Program-made: the position numbers and the translations under genes
Notes under the pieces: model-generated
What the model was told of the DNA's origin: nothing
Seen by the model: only the letters and a program-made list of their open reading frames with translations
The model's database searches: none
Shown: positions 8,477 through 18,232 of the stretch, in pieces
Numbering within the stretch: position 1 is the stretch's first letter
How the letters are laid out: each line of letters starts with the position of its first letter
Source: an uncultured Clostridia bacterium
GTDB taxonomy: Bacteria > Bacillota > Clostridia > UBA1381
Reading direction: 5' to 3'
Assembly (NCBI GenBank): GCA_947626135.1
Contig: CANQQZ010000002.1
Span: forward strand, 1-64,000
DNA: 64,000 bases

Positions 8477-9628
8477 ATGTTAACGGCGGTTGTAACGATT
8501 GCGATGTTTCTTGTAATGGTATCATTGCATGAGTTCGGACATTTCATTGCAGGCAAATTATTGAATTTTGAGATACTCGAATATTCCATAGGCTTCGGAC
8601 CGAAAATCATTTCGGGCAAAAAGGGCGAAACGCGGTATTCGCTGCGGTGCATACCGCTCGGCGGCTACTGCAAATTCGAGGGCGAGGATACGCAGTCGGA
8701 TGATCCGCGCGCGTTCCCGAACCAAAAGGTATGGAAACGGATAATTGTGGTAATCGCGGGCGGACTGGTCAATATCCTGCTCGGATTTATACTGTTCATG
8801 ATAATCGTGCCGCTCACGTCACCCGTCGCGACTAATGTCGTGTCGGAGGTCGTGGAAAACAGCTATGTCGAGCGCGCGGGGTTACAGCCGGGCGATGAGA
8901 TAGTGAAAATCGACGGCAAAAACGTCGGCTTTTACAACGATATAACGCTCGCCACATCGACGTTTGACAAGGATACCGAAACGACGATCGTTGTAAAGCG
9001 TAACGGGAAAAAGGAAACGCTCACGTTCCGCCCGACGGAGCAGATTGTAAAATACGTTTACGGAGAGAGCGGGATTACCGTTATTGACAGCATAAACGGA
9101 AAAGCGACGGAGGAATATTACGCCTACGGCGACGGCGCAGTGAGGGACGAAGAGAAAATCGGCACGGAGGAAACAGCGACCCGCTACATCATAGGATTTG
9201 TTCCGATGAGCGAGGATATTAATTTCCTCAACGTTTGGGGCGAGGCGTGGAACGAGACGAAATTCGTTGTAAAGTTAGTCTACCAGTCGCTGTGGCAGAT
9301 GATAACCGGCAAGGTCGGCTTAGACCAGATGGCGGGGCCGGTAGGGATCGTGAGCGAGGTCAACAACGCCGTTAATTCAGGCGCGTACCGATGGATAAAC
9401 GTAATGAACCTGATCGCGCTTCTGACGATTAATTTAGGCGTGTTCAATTTATTGCCCATACCCGCGCTTGACGGCGGGCGGCTTCTGTTCATGGTGATTG
9501 AATTGATCCGCAGAAAGCCCATACCGCCGGAAAAGGAGGGGCTTGTCCACGCGATAGGAATGGCGCTTCTGTTCGCGCTTGTGATTGTGATATCGTTTAA
9601 CGATATCGCGCGGCTCATAGGAGGATGA
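8477..9628 (+). CDS. rseP: RIP metalloprotease RseP (site-2 protease)
   Basis: This intramembrane zinc protease cleaves membrane-anchored anti-sigma factors and signal-peptide remnants. In 383 residues it shows HEFGH at about residues 18-22, a PDZ domain at about 110-190 ([19 protein letters not shown]), and the C-terminal [15 protein letters not shown] motif holding the third zinc ligand Asp. Membrane segments lie at both ends. Its stop overlaps the region used as ribosome binding site for ispG. Which anti-sigma factor it cuts cannot be told from the window. Confidence 0.95.
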   Translation: MLTAVVTIAMFLVMVSLHEFGHFIAGKLLNFEILEYSIGFGPKIISGKKGETRYSLRCIPLGGYCKFEGEDTQSDDPRAFPNQKVWKRIIVVIAGGLVNILLGFILFMIIVPLTSPVATNVVSEVVENSYVERAGLQPGDEIVKIDGKNVGFYNDITLATSTFDKDTETTIVVKRNGKKETLTFRPTEQIVKYVYGESGITVIDSINGKATEEYYAYGDGAVRDEEKIGTEETATRYIIGFVPMSEDINFLNVWGEAWNETKFVVKLVYQSLWQMITGKVGLDQMAGPVGIVSEVNNAVNSGAYRWINVMNLIALLTINLGVFNLLPIPALDGGRLLFMVIELIRRKPIPPEKEGLVHAIGMALLFALVIVISFNDIARLIGG

Positions 9629-9630
9629 TC

Positions 9631-10677
9631 ATGCGTAAAAAAACGAGAGAGGTAAACATAGGCGGCGTGAAAATCGGAAAAAATAACCCGATTGCGATAC
9701 AGTCGATGTGCAATACCGACACGCGCGACGTTGACGCGACCGTAAGGCAGATTTTGGCGCTTGAGGACGCGGGCTGCGAGATAATCCGCGTCGCGGTGCC
9801 GGATATGGAGGCGGCTGAAGCGGTGGGGCGGATTAAACCGCAAATTCACATACCGCTTGTGGTCGATATACATTTCGATTACCGTCTTGCGCTCGAGGCT
9901 ATGCGACGGGGCGCGGACAAGGTGCGCATTAATCCGGGGAATATCGGCGATAAATCACGCGTTAAGCAGGTCGTGGAAATGGCGAAGGCGAACGGAATAC
10001 CGATTCGCATCGGCGTAAACGGCGGCTCGCTCGAGAAGCGGCTCCTGCAAAAATACGGCGGCGTAACGGCGGACGCGCTTGTGGAAAGCGCGGCGGGGCA
10101 TATCGCGATTTTAAAGGATTTGAGCTTTGATGATATAGTCGTGTCGATAAAGGTTTCCGACGTGCCGACGATGATAGAGGCGTACCGCAAATTCAGCAAA
10201 GCGAGCGATATACCGTTACATATCGGCGTGACCGAGGCGGGAACGCTCCGGAACGGCACGATAAAATCCGCCGTCGGTATCGGCGCGCTTTTATCGGACG
10301 GAATAGGCGATACCGTTCGCGTATCGCTCACTGCCGACCCGGTCGAGGAAATTTACGCGGCGAAAAGCATACTGCGGATTTTAAATCTGCGCAAAAGCGG
10401 CGCGCAGGTGATTTCATGCCCGACATGCGGCAGGACGCGGATCGATCTTATCAAAATCGCGTCCGAGGTCGAAAAGCGGCTCATGGACTGCGAAAAGCCG
10501 ATAAAGGTCGCGGTAATGGGCTGCGCCGTAAACGGTCCCGGCGAGGCGCGCGGGGCGGATATAGGCGTCGCGGGCGGCGACGGCGAAGGGCTCATTTTCA
10601 AAAAGGGCGAGATCGTAAGAAAGGTCCGCGAAGAGGATATCGTTGACGAGCTTATAAAGGAAATAGAGCTGATGTAA
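9631..10677 (+). CDS. ispG: 4-hydroxy-3-methylbut-2-enyl diphosphate synthase
   Basis: IspG (GcpE) reduces MEcPP to HMBPP with a 4Fe-4S cluster in the MEP pathway. The 348-residue protein has the TIM-barrel part ([32 protein letters not shown]) and the C-terminal cluster-binding part with ISCPTCGRT and [11 protein letters not shown]. An in-frame ATG at 9625 exists, but AGGAGG lies directly against it, so ATG 9631 with a 6-base spacer is the better start. It is the last gene of the operon and is followed by a strong terminator. Confidence 0.96.
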   Translation: MRKKTREVNIGGVKIGKNNPIAIQSMCNTDTRDVDATVRQILALEDAGCEIIRVAVPDMEAAEAVGRIKPQIHIPLVVDIHFDYRLALEAMRRGADKVRINPGNIGDKSRVKQVVEMAKANGIPIRIGVNGGSLEKRLLQKYGGVTADALVESAAGHIAILKDLSFDDIVVSIKVSDVPTMIEAYRKFSKASDIPLHIGVTEAGTLRNGTIKSAVGIGALLSDGIGDTVRVSLTADPVEEIYAAKSILRILNLRKSGAQVISCPTCGRTRIDLIKIASEVEKRLMDCEKPIKVAVMGCAVNGPGEARGADIGVAGGDGEGLIFKKGEIVRKVREEDIVDELIKEIELM

Positions 10678-10690
10678 AAACGCTCATAAT

Positions 10691-10733
10691 AAAACTGCAC
10701 AAAATTTGCAAAAAATTTTTGTGCAGTTTTTAT
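10691..10733 (+). terminator. Rho-independent terminator after ispG
   Basis: AAAACTGCACAAAA pairs with TTTTTGTGCAGTTTT across a short loop, and the stem runs into a T tract. It closes the pyrH-ispG operon. Confidence 0.85.
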
Positions 10734-10756
10734 ATTACAAAAATCACTTTTTATTC

Positions 10757-10785
10757 TTGTTAAAAACGATGAAATATTATAAAAT
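10757..10785 (+). promoter_or_regulatory. Sigma-A promoter of the PL11 lyase gene
   Basis: TTGTTA at 10757-10762 and TAAAAT at 10780-10785 are 17 bases apart, 45 bases before the TTG start codon. Confidence 0.6.
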
Positions 10786-10830
10786 ATATTTAACTATGAT
10801 TAATCGTTTACGGCGAAAGGAGAGATTATA

Positions 10831-13800
10831 TTGAAACTAAGAAGGAGAATTTTAAGCTCGGCGCTGAGCGTGGCTCTTGCGGCGTCGGCGTTTACCGGTT
10901 TTGCGTGCGTTACGTCTGCCGCTGACGATGATGTGCGGCTTCAATCGACTTTGTCGCATCAAATGGAAAAGCTTGACCGCGGACTTGTTGCCGTAAAGCA
11001 GACGAGCGGCGGCGTATTTTTGTCGTGGAGACTTCTCGGCAGCGAGGATCTCGCGAATACGGCATTTACTGTATATAAGAAAAACGGAAGCTCGGAGTCC
11101 GTCGTGGCAAATATCGCTGCCGGCGAGGCGACAAACTGCGTCGATTCGACCGGCACGGGGACAACCGAATATCAGGTCGTGCTGAGTGGGCACAGTCCCG
11201 AGGCGGGCGCGTGGGTAAAGCCCTGGACGGGCTATTATGAGCGCGGCAACAGCGGCATTAATAATAAAGCGGGCTATTTAGACATAAAATTTGACGCTCC
11301 GCCGGGCGGCAACGACCGCGACGGCAAAGCTTATACGTACACCGCCAACGATATGAGCGTGGGCGACCTCGACGGCGACGGTCAGTACGAGCTTGTCGTA
11401 AAATGGGATCCGTCGAACTCGCAGGACAACTCAAAGTCGGGGTATACGGGTAACGTATATATCGACGCGTATGAAATGGACGGAACAAACAGGCGTTTAT
11501 GGAGACTGGATCTGGGTCCCAATATCCGTGCCGGCGCGCATTATACGCAGTATCTCGTCTATGACTTCGATAACGACGGCTGCGCGGAGGTCGTGTTTAA
11601 AACCGCGCCCGGCTCTAAGGACTCGACCGGCAATTATGTATCGGATGCGGGAAAATCCGGCAGATATACGCCTGACGATAACAACAAATCTTACGTAACA
11701 ACAAAAAGCGGTAGCACTCAAGGAACGATTCTCAGCGGTTCCGAATGGCTGACGATATTTGACGGAGAGACCGGCGTGGCTATGGATACGGTTGACTACG
11801 ACCCGCCTCGTAATATAAAAAGTGATTGGGGTGACAGCGACGGCAACCGCTGCGAGCGCTATCTCGCGGGCGTCGCGTATCTCGACGGAGAGACGCCGAG
11901 TATGCTCTTCTGCCGTGGATATTATACATACGCCTATGTGGCGGCTTATAAGTGGGACGGCGAAAATCTGACCGAGCAGTGGATAAGCAAAAATGAAAAC
12001 GGAAAAAGCTGGAAGGAAAACGCCAATCATGAAATGGTAGGCTCCGAAAGCGGCTATTCGCTTTACGGACAGGGCGCGCACAGCGTATCGGTAGCCGATG
12101 TTGATAACGACGGCTTTGACGAGCTTATATTCGGCTCGGCTGTGCTCGACCACGACGGAACTGTTCTTTATTCCGACGGACGCGGTCACGGCGACGCCGA
12201 GCACGTTTCCGATTTCGACAACGACGGAAACCAGGAAATATTTATGGTTCACGAAGCCGGTAAACCTGCTAAGGAGGGTCAACCCGGAAAAACTATTGAT
12301 TACGCCGTAGATATAAAGCGATATGAAGGTAATACGATAAAAAGTATTATGGATCAGAGAGCTACGGGCGATATAGGCAGAGGCGTTATGGACAATGTTG
12401 ATGACACGTATGCTGCAAGTAATTCCGATTCGCGCGCTCTCTTTTGGTCGACGGCTGACGGCACCGCCACATATAATATAAGCGGTGTGAAAAAAGGAGT
12501 AAGCACAGATTCCAACGGTCAAAAGTTCCAGAATTTTATGATTTACTGGGACGGGGATTTGGGACGTGAGCTTCTCGATGACAATCTGCTTGCCAAATAC
12601 AGCGTGACAGGCGGCATAACAAGAATAAAGTTTACATCAGACAACTATATTCCCGCTATAAGCAGTAATAACGACTCAAAAGCCACTCCCGGGCTTGTCG
12701 CGGATGTTTTGGGCGACTGGCGCGAGGAAATGATTTTCCGTCTCTCTGACGGCACCGGCGCGAGAATTTACACCTCCTGCATACCCACCGAGTACCGCCT
12801 TACCACGCTTATGCACGACGCGCAGTACCGCTGCGCCATAGCCTGGCAGAACGTCGGCTATAACCAGCCGCCGCACACAAGCTATTACATAGGCTCGGCT
12901 TCGCTCGCGTCCGGCAGGAAATATCTTGACCCGGCAGTGGAATTCACGCAGGTCACATACCCCGTTACCCAGATAACAAACCACGTAACGGGACTTACTC
13001 TTTCCCAGAACAGCGTAAAAGTCGAGCAGGGCTCGACCGTAACGGTAACGGCGAATATCACGCCCGACGACGCGGACGAGAAGAAGGTTATCTGGACGTC
13101 CGACAGTACGGACATTGCGACCGTTGTAAACGGCGTTATAAAGGGCGTATCCCCGGGTACGACCACAGTTCACGCGGTTCCCAAGGATAACGAGAATAAT
13201 ATAACCCCGGTAGACTGCAAGGTGGAGGTATATAAGGAACCCGTAACGGATGTGACCTTGAGCGGTGCGGATGATATAACGCTTTTGCCCGGCGGTACGG
13301 TCACTCTCGAAGCATCTGTCGTTCCGCAGAACGCGACCGATAAGACGATACAGTGGCAGTCCACCAATCCGAATGTTGCGGCGGTGAACGATGGCGTTGT
13401 GACGGCTGTCGGCATAGGCACGGCGATAATCCGCGCTGCGTCAAAAGACAACAGCGGGATACATAAGGAGCGCGTTATTTCCGTAGCCGGTACGCTTACC
13501 GACCTTACGGGTACGGATAACGTAGATGTGACGGGCACCGTTACGCCGAGCAACGTTACGGCGAAATCTGCGAAAATAACGCAGCAGGACGCTGATGGCG
13601 GAGCTTCTGCGACAAAGACCTTTACGTCCGGCGGCAGTAACAAAACCACTCTTTCGTTCCGCCTTCTGACCGGCGGTCAGGAAAGAGTCGGCAGCAACGC
13701 CTCCCCTACAGGTGACAATACCAACAAATGGACCTGGAAGGACCATGAATACAGTCTGGGCGTGCAAATCCTCGATGAAAGCGGAAATAATATCCTTCTT

Positions 13801-15342
13801 TTGCGTCAGCCCTACGCTGCGGGCACAAGCAGCAACGGCGCGGGCGCGCTGATGAGCACTGTCTTAAACGAAGCCGAAAGCAAATTTGTCGACAGCTGGA
13901 GCGGCAGCGGTGAAGGAAGTATTCAAGGCAGCTCAAAGCGCTGGAATGTAACGCTTGAATTTGACTATAACGACGATACATGTACAGCCAAAGTGGTTGG
14001 TACCGATGGCAGTTGGTCTGCAAACAACGGAACGTACACCACGCAGTTTGACCTTAACGGAGCAAAATGCAAAAGCCTTAAGATTTATACGCAAAAGGAC
14101 GGCACCGGAACAATAATGGCAGCTCCCGAGGTAACTGAAATTTCCTATATCCAATCCGAGCCGACGACGGGCGTGAGCAGCGTGGTTTACGATAAGGCTA
14201 CCGCGGCCGATAACCCGTGGACGAATGATGATATCAGCGGCTGGACGACGACGGGAACCGCGCCGACGGTTACAAGCGACGGATTCGGATATACACAGAA
14301 TAATCCGGGTGCCTTATACGGCGCGGAGAAAAAGTTTACGATTGCTGAGGACGTCCTTGTAACATATAACGCCGATTGGCATTATTTCAACACAACCTCG
14401 CGCGAGGGCAATACTGAGTATATCCAGCTCGGTCCCGTAAGAATAGCGGCGGGTAACGGCGGCGGTAAAGATGATACGATGTTTAAGAGTCAGTTTTTCA
14501 CAGCGGTAAGTCTTGACGACGGCGCTACCTGGTGCGATTTTGACAACGACGGCAGCCCCGATAACGTAGCCCCGGGCAGCAGTGCAGCAGTGCTTGACAA
14601 AAACGTAAGCCTTGTTATAGACACAAAGACGAATACTATCAAATCGCTGAAATTCGGCGATACCGAAATCACAGGCTGCAAAGACAAGGCTCTCGGAGCG
14701 GCTCCCGACTATACGACGGTAAAGCTTGGCTTGGCAAGAGGCGGTAAATGCGAAGCCGGTGATTATGTTAACAGGATTAAAAATCTGACGGTGCTTCAGT
14801 TTAAGGAGGGTGCGGTTCTGCCGTCTCCGTCGCCGGAGGCGAGCGAGGAACCCGTTCAAAGCGAGGAGCCCGTTCAGAGCATGGAGCCCGTTCAGAGCGA
14901 GGAGCCCGTTCAGAGCATGGAGCCCGTTCAGAGCGAGGAACCCGTTCAGAGCATGGAGCCCGTTCAGAGCGAGGAGCCCATTCAGAGTATGGAGCCCGCG
15001 CAGTCCTTCCCGCCGGTAATGGATCAGGCGCTTTCGGTTAAGTCCGTTGAGGGCGCGAAGGTGTCGTATGAATACAGCTCGACCTATGCCGGCGAGCTGA
15101 CTGTAATAGCCGCTCTCTATAACGCAAGCGGAGCCGTAAAGGAGGTTAAGCTTGACGTTAACACCGTTACGGCAGGGCAGGAGCTCCTGAAGGATATTTC
15201 CTTCAGCGCCGCTCCGGAGGAGACGGATGTTATAAAGCTGTTCGCGTGGGATATGAGCGCAAATAAGCTCAGACCCATTATTGACGAACCGGCAGTTTTC
15301 AGTATGCATTCGTCTGAACTCCCGGAACCGCCCGCAGTTTAA
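10831..15342 (+). CDS. Secreted rhamnogalacturonan lyase, family PL11
   Basis: This 1503-residue exoenzyme should cleave the rhamnose-galacturonate backbone of rhamnogalacturonan I by beta-elimination. A signal peptide (about 1-30) is followed by the PL11 catalytic region (about 35-705). That region opens with QMEKLDRGLVAVKQTSGGVF and carries the calcium-binding DLDGDGQYELVVKWDPS, DFDNDG and DVDNDGFDE loops. Two bacterial Ig-like (Big_2) domains follow at about 718-888. Two uncharacterised beta-rich regions lie at about 890-1330, then nine hexapeptide repeats (1339-1392) and a C-terminal module (about 1396-1490). The start is TTG, chosen because AAAGGAGA is well placed and the signal peptide begins there. 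No dockerin or sortase motif is visible. The repeat linker probably spaces the C-terminal module from the enzyme. Confidence 0.92.
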   Translation: MKLRRRILSSALSVALAASAFTGFACVTSAADDDVRLQSTLSHQMEKLDRGLVAVKQTSGGVFLSWRLLGSEDLANTAFTVYKKNGSSESVVANIAAGEATNCVDSTGTGTTEYQVVLSGHSPEAGAWVKPWTGYYERGNSGINNKAGYLDIKFDAPPGGNDRDGKAYTYTANDMSVGDLDGDGQYELVVKWDPSNSQDNSKSGYTGNVYIDAYEMDGTNRRLWRLDLGPNIRAGAHYTQYLVYDFDNDGCAEVVFKTAPGSKDSTGNYVSDAGKSGRYTPDDNNKSYVTTKSGSTQGTILSGSEWLTIFDGETGVAMDTVDYDPPRNIKSDWGDSDGNRCERYLAGVAYLDGETPSMLFCRGYYTYAYVAAYKWDGENLTEQWISKNENGKSWKENANHEMVGSESGYSLYGQGAHSVSVADVDNDGFDELIFGSAVLDHDGTVLYSDGRGHGDAEHVSDFDNDGNQEIFMVHEAGKPAKEGQPGKTIDYAVDIKRYEGNTIKSIMDQRATGDIGRGVMDNVDDTYAASNSDSRALFWSTADGTATYNISGVKKGVSTDSNGQKFQNFMIYWDGDLGRELLDDNLLAKYSVTGGITRIKFTSDNYIPAISSNNDSKATPGLVADVLGDWREEMIFRLSDGTGARIYTSCIPTEYRLTTLMHDAQYRCAIAWQNVGYNQPPHTSYYIGSASLASGRKYLDPAVEFTQVTYPVTQITNHVTGLTLSQNSVKVEQGSTVTVTANITPDDADEKKVIWTSDSTDIATVVNGVIKGVSPGTTTVHAVPKDNENNITPVDCKVEVYKEPVTDVTLSGADDITLLPGGTVTLEASVVPQNATDKTIQWQSTNPNVAAVNDGVVTAVGIGTAIIRAASKDNSGIHKERVISVAGTLTDLTGTDNVDVTGTVTPSNVTAKSAKITQQDADGGASATKTFTSGGSNKTTLSFRLLTGGQERVGSNASPTGDNTNKWTWKDHEYSLGVQILDESGNNILLLRQPYAAGTSSNGAGALMSTVLNEAESKFVDSWSGSGEGSIQGSSKRWNVTLEFDYNDDTCTAKVVGTDGSWSANNGTYTTQFDLNGAKCKSLKIYTQKDGTGTIMAAPEVTEISYIQSEPTTGVSSVVYDKATAADNPWTNDDISGWTTTGTAPTVTSDGFGYTQNNPGALYGAEKKFTIAEDVLVTYNADWHYFNTTSREGNTEYIQLGPVRIAAGNGGGKDDTMFKSQFFTAVSLDDGATWCDFDNDGSPDNVAPGSSAAVLDKNVSLVIDTKTNTIKSLKFGDTEITGCKDKALGAAPDYTTVKLGLARGGKCEAGDYVNRIKNLTVLQFKEGAVLPSPSPEASEEPVQSEEPVQSMEPVQSEEPVQSMEPVQSEEPVQSMEPVQSEEPIQSMEPAQSFPPVMDQALSVKSVEGAKVSYEYSSTYAGELTVIAALYNASGAVKEVKLDVNTVTAGQELLKDISFSAAPEETDVIKLFAWDMSANKLRPIIDEPAVFSMHSSELPEPPAV
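14845..15006 (+). repeat. Nine 18-bp tandem repeats inside the PL11 gene
   Basis: Nine in-frame copies of an 18-base unit encode the hexapeptide (E/M)EPVQS. The first two copies are both E-type and then E- and M-types alternate; the last two copies diverge (EEPIQS, MEPAQS). They form a Pro/Glu/Gln-rich linker. Near-identity at the DNA level suggests copy number can change by slippage. Confidence 0.9.
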
Positions 15343-15352
15343 TTGATGCTTT

Positions 15353-15385
15353 AAAAGAGCCGCCCTCACGGGCGGCTCTCTTTTG
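15353..15385 (+). terminator. Rho-independent terminator after the PL11 gene
   Basis: GAGCCGCCC (15357-15365) pairs perfectly with GGGCGGCTC (15370-15378) across TCAC, flanked by AAAA and CTTTT. Confidence 0.9.
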
Positions 15386-15458
15386 TATATCCTCCGCCCG
15401 TTCGTATCCCCCGCAAAAAATAAATTGCCCGGGAAACGGCGTTTTATGTAAAAAACAG

Positions 15459-15487
15459 TGGACAAAACAAACCGTTATTGTTATAAT
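15459..15487 (+). promoter_or_regulatory. Sigma-A promoter of the GT-C/UbiA gene pair
   Basis: TGGACA at 15459-15464 and TATAAT at 15482-15487 have a 17-base spacer, 57 bases ahead of the start codon. Confidence 0.6.
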
Positions 15488-15544
15488 AGACTGTAAGACT
15501 ATATTGCGCGCGGCGCGCCGCGATTAAACATAACGGAGGCAGAT

Positions 15545-17206
15545 ATGAAAAAAGATACGACAACTAACATTTCGGACGGAGGTCAGACAAATAATTTTTT
15601 TGATTGGATTCCGTGCAAAACAGCGGAACAAATTATAAACAATTTAAAATATAACTGGTTTTTCCCCATATCCGCCGCTGCGGCGTTTATCCCGTACAGC
15701 AGTGTTTCGATTCCCGGCATAGTCGGGCTGGTATTGGCGTTTGTTATAGCCGTGATAACAGCGTCGCAGATTCCGTCGGTGCGGGAATATTCAAAGGCAA
15801 GCCCCGGCTTCCACCGCAGGCTGTCCGCTCTTACGGCTGTAGGTATTTGCTGGTGGAACGAGGGCGTTTTGCAAAACGCGTCTCAGAGCATTCTGCTGAG
15901 CGCCGGTCCGAAGCTTTGCGTACTTACGGCGGTCATAGCCTTCCCGTTCATATATGCGTGTGTTTTGTACATGGGACGGCAGCTTATTGATATATTCAGG
16001 GACATAGACCCGCTGCACAATATTACAAAAACGGAGATTATATTGTATTCGCTGCTTTATATCGCCGCGGCCGTTTTCACCGTATGCGTTTTTTCGCGGA
16101 CTGATATATTTTATTGGCAAAGGGCGGATATTATATATCGGAGCGATTCGGGATGGATAGTCGGAAGCAATGCGTATATGTCGTTAACCTATCACGAAAA
16201 TGATTTGCGGCAGCCGTTGTTTGCCGTATTCGCCGCTCCGTTTACGGGTATTCCTTATCTGATAAACAAACTGCTGCCTGTGCCGATGTTTGTCCAGGCT
16301 TCGATTATCAATTTTGTTCAAATTGCAATGCTCTTATCATCCGTTTTTATCCTTGCGGAAACGATGGAGCTAAGTCCGCGCAGACGTATCCTGTTCATGC
16401 TGCTGAGCTGCTTTTCGTATACCGGACTCTTGTTCGTTCCCATGATGGAGCAATATGTTGTTGCCCAATTCTGGCTGATGCTGTGCGTTTATTTTGTATG
16501 CAAAAGGACGAAGAATTGTCCGGGCATGGTTCTCTGGGGAGCCGGAGGCACATTGCTTACCAGTATGGCTTTAACGCCGTTTTGCTCGGTCAAATCACCG
16601 CTTAAAAATTTTAAGGGCTGGCTTAAGGATATGCTCAAATACGCGCTCGGCTTTGCGGTGCTTATGCTGTTCTTCTTCCGGTTTGACGTTTTGTATAATA
16701 TCACGACTAAGGTACATGAGCTCGGCAATTATGCCGGTCCCGGAGTGACGGTTACGGAAAAGATTCTGCAATATACGGAGTTTATTCGCAATTGCTTTAT
16801 CGCTCCGAACGCAGTCATCCGCGATTACAACTCCTGGCAGCTTGCGCCGATAACAAAGGTCAGCATGATCGGCGTTGTAATATTGGCGGTTTCGATTTTA
16901 AGCGCGGTTCTGAACAGAAGGAAAAGAAGCAGCTTATGCGCCTTGGGATGGATAGTATTTTCTGCCGTTATGCTTATAGGCTTGGGATGGGGAACAAGGG
17001 AGAACGGACTTATTTTGTATTCCCTTTACTTCGGCTGGGCATTTTTGGTTTTGATGTTCCAGCTGGTCGAAAAAATAGAGGACAAGCTGAAAATAAAATA
17101 TCTTGTTCCCGCGGTCTGTATTATATGCATAATAATATTGCTTGTAATAAATATTCCGGCAATAAAAAGCCTGATGGATTTTGCCATAGCTGCTTATCCG
17201 GTCTGA
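15545..17206 (+). CDS. Polytopic membrane protein, GT-C glycosyltransferase-like
   Basis: I do not recognise a named family with certainty. The 553-residue protein has about a dozen hydrophobic segments. A large loop after the third or fourth segment is rich in acidic and aromatic residues (TDIFYWQRADIIYRSDSGW and YHENDLRQPLF), the layout of GT-C enzymes that use polyprenyl-phosphate sugars on the outer face of the membrane. Its neighbour 19 bases downstream is a UbiA-type enzyme that makes just such a lipid-linked pentose. A transporter or polymer ligase is the main alternative. ACGGAGGCAGAT precedes the ATG. Confidence 0.45.
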   Translation: MKKDTTTNISDGGQTNNFFDWIPCKTAEQIINNLKYNWFFPISAAAAFIPYSSVSIPGIVGLVLAFVIAVITASQIPSVREYSKASPGFHRRLSALTAVGICWWNEGVLQNASQSILLSAGPKLCVLTAVIAFPFIYACVLYMGRQLIDIFRDIDPLHNITKTEIILYSLLYIAAAVFTVCVFSRTDIFYWQRADIIYRSDSGWIVGSNAYMSLTYHENDLRQPLFAVFAAPFTGIPYLINKLLPVPMFVQASIINFVQIAMLLSSVFILAETMELSPRRRILFMLLSCFSYTGLLFVPMMEQYVVAQFWLMLCVYFVCKRTKNCPGMVLWGAGGTLLTSMALTPFCSVKSPLKNFKGWLKDMLKYALGFAVLMLFFFRFDVLYNITTKVHELGNYAGPGVTVTEKILQYTEFIRNCFIAPNAVIRDYNSWQLAPITKVSMIGVVILAVSILSAVLNRRKRSSLCALGWIVFSAVMLIGLGWGTRENGLILYSLYFGWAFLVLMFQLVEKIEDKLKIKYLVPAVCIICIIILLVINIPAIKSLMDFAIAAYPV

Positions 17207-17225
17207 TTTTGGGAGAACTGCAAAG

Positions 17226-18083
17226 ATGGGAAAATATTTAAAGCTGATGCGCGTTAAGCATTACATAAAAAATCTATTGGTATTTGCCGCCCTTGCTTGC
17301 AGCGGTCAATTTTTCAACACGGAAAAGCTGCTTGCATGTCTGGCGGGCTTTGCTGCGTTCTGCATGATTTCCTCGGCAGTATACGTAATTAACGATATAC
17401 GGGACGCGGAAAAGGACAGAATGCATCCGGAAAAATGCAAAAGACCCATTGCCGCGGGGGATATATCGGTCAGAAACGCGTATATTCTGCTGGCGCTGCT
17501 TTTGGCGGCTGCCGCTGTATGCGTATACCTGACGCGTTGTTATCCTCCCGCCGTTTTGCTTTTGTTATATGTGCTGCTTAATTTGGCGTACAGCTTCGGA
17601 CTGAAAAATATCCCGATTGTCGATATAATCATATTGGTGTCGGGATTCCTTATCCGGGTGATATACGGAGCTGTGATAACGGATATCGTCATATCAAACT
17701 GGCTGTATCTCACGGTTGTGACAATATCGTTTTATTTCGCGCTGGGCAAGCGGAGAAACGAATTGCAGACGGTCGGAAACGAAAGCAGAGCGGTTCTGAA
17801 GGAATATCCGTTAAGCTTCCTTGACAAGAGCATGAACATGTGCCTGACGCTTGCAAATGTTTTCTACGCGTTGTGGAGTATGGACAAAACGACCGTGTCG
17901 GCATACCGGAACAAATATTTAATATGGACCGTTCCGATTGTACTTCTTATTACAATGAAATACAGCCTTGATATAGAGGGAAATTCGGACGGGGACCCTG
18001 TCGAGGTATTCCTGCGTGATAAGGTGCTGTTTGCGTTATGCGCGGCATACGCCGCGGTTATGTTTTTTATTTTGTATCTGTAA
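17226..18083 (+). CDS. UbiA-family polyprenyl-phosphate phosphoribosyltransferase
   Basis: The 285-residue integral membrane protein belongs to the UbiA superfamily and resembles decaprenyl-phosphate phosphoribosyltransferase (DPPR synthase, Rv3806c type), which transfers phosphoribose from PRPP to a polyprenyl phosphate. Evidence is MRVKHYIKNLLVFAAL at the start, the Mg-binding NDIRDAEKDRMHPEKCKRP motif, LKNIPIVDIIILVSGFLIR, and ALGKRRNEL with a downstream FLD. About nine membrane helices are predicted. The usual phosphatase and the DprE1/DprE2 epimerase genes are absent nearby, so the final lipid-linked sugar (ribose or arabinose) is unknown. It is co-directional with the GT-C-like gene. 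Confidence 0.8.
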   Translation: MGKYLKLMRVKHYIKNLLVFAALACSGQFFNTEKLLACLAGFAAFCMISSAVYVINDIRDAEKDRMHPEKCKRPIAAGDISVRNAYILLALLLAAAAVCVYLTRCYPPAVLLLLYVLLNLAYSFGLKNIPIVDIIILVSGFLIRVIYGAVITDIVISNWLYLTVVTISFYFALGKRRNELQTVGNESRAVLKEYPLSFLDKSMNMCLTLANVFYALWSMDKTTVSAYRNKYLIWTVPIVLLITMKYSLDIEGNSDGDPVEVFLRDKVLFALCAAYAAVMFFILYL

Positions 18084-18172
18084 ACGGCTGCGTATCCGCG
18101 GGACATACGCCGCGGACAGCGCAAACGGCTCGTTTTCGTGCGCGGATTGCCGTATGTACGCCGCCGGTTCGC

Positions 18173-18200
18173 TTGGCATGCGGCAAATAACTGGTATAAT
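18173..18200 (+). promoter_or_regulatory. Sigma-A promoter of the 1483-residue exoprotein gene
   Basis: TTGGCA at 18173-18178 and TATAAT at 18195-18200 are 16 bases apart, 32 bases ahead of the ATG. A GC-rich inverted repeat, TCCGCGG at 18095 with CCGCGGA at 18110, lies upstream without a T tract. Confidence 0.6.
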
Positions 18201-18232
18201 TTAATTATAATATTCCGGAAAGGATGAATATC

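Noticed and set aside
14845-15006. Regularly repeated DNA that could suggest a CRISPR array
   Set aside because: Units are 18 bases, contiguous without spacers and in frame within the lyase gene, so they are a coding tandem repeat. No cas genes or true arrays exist in the window.
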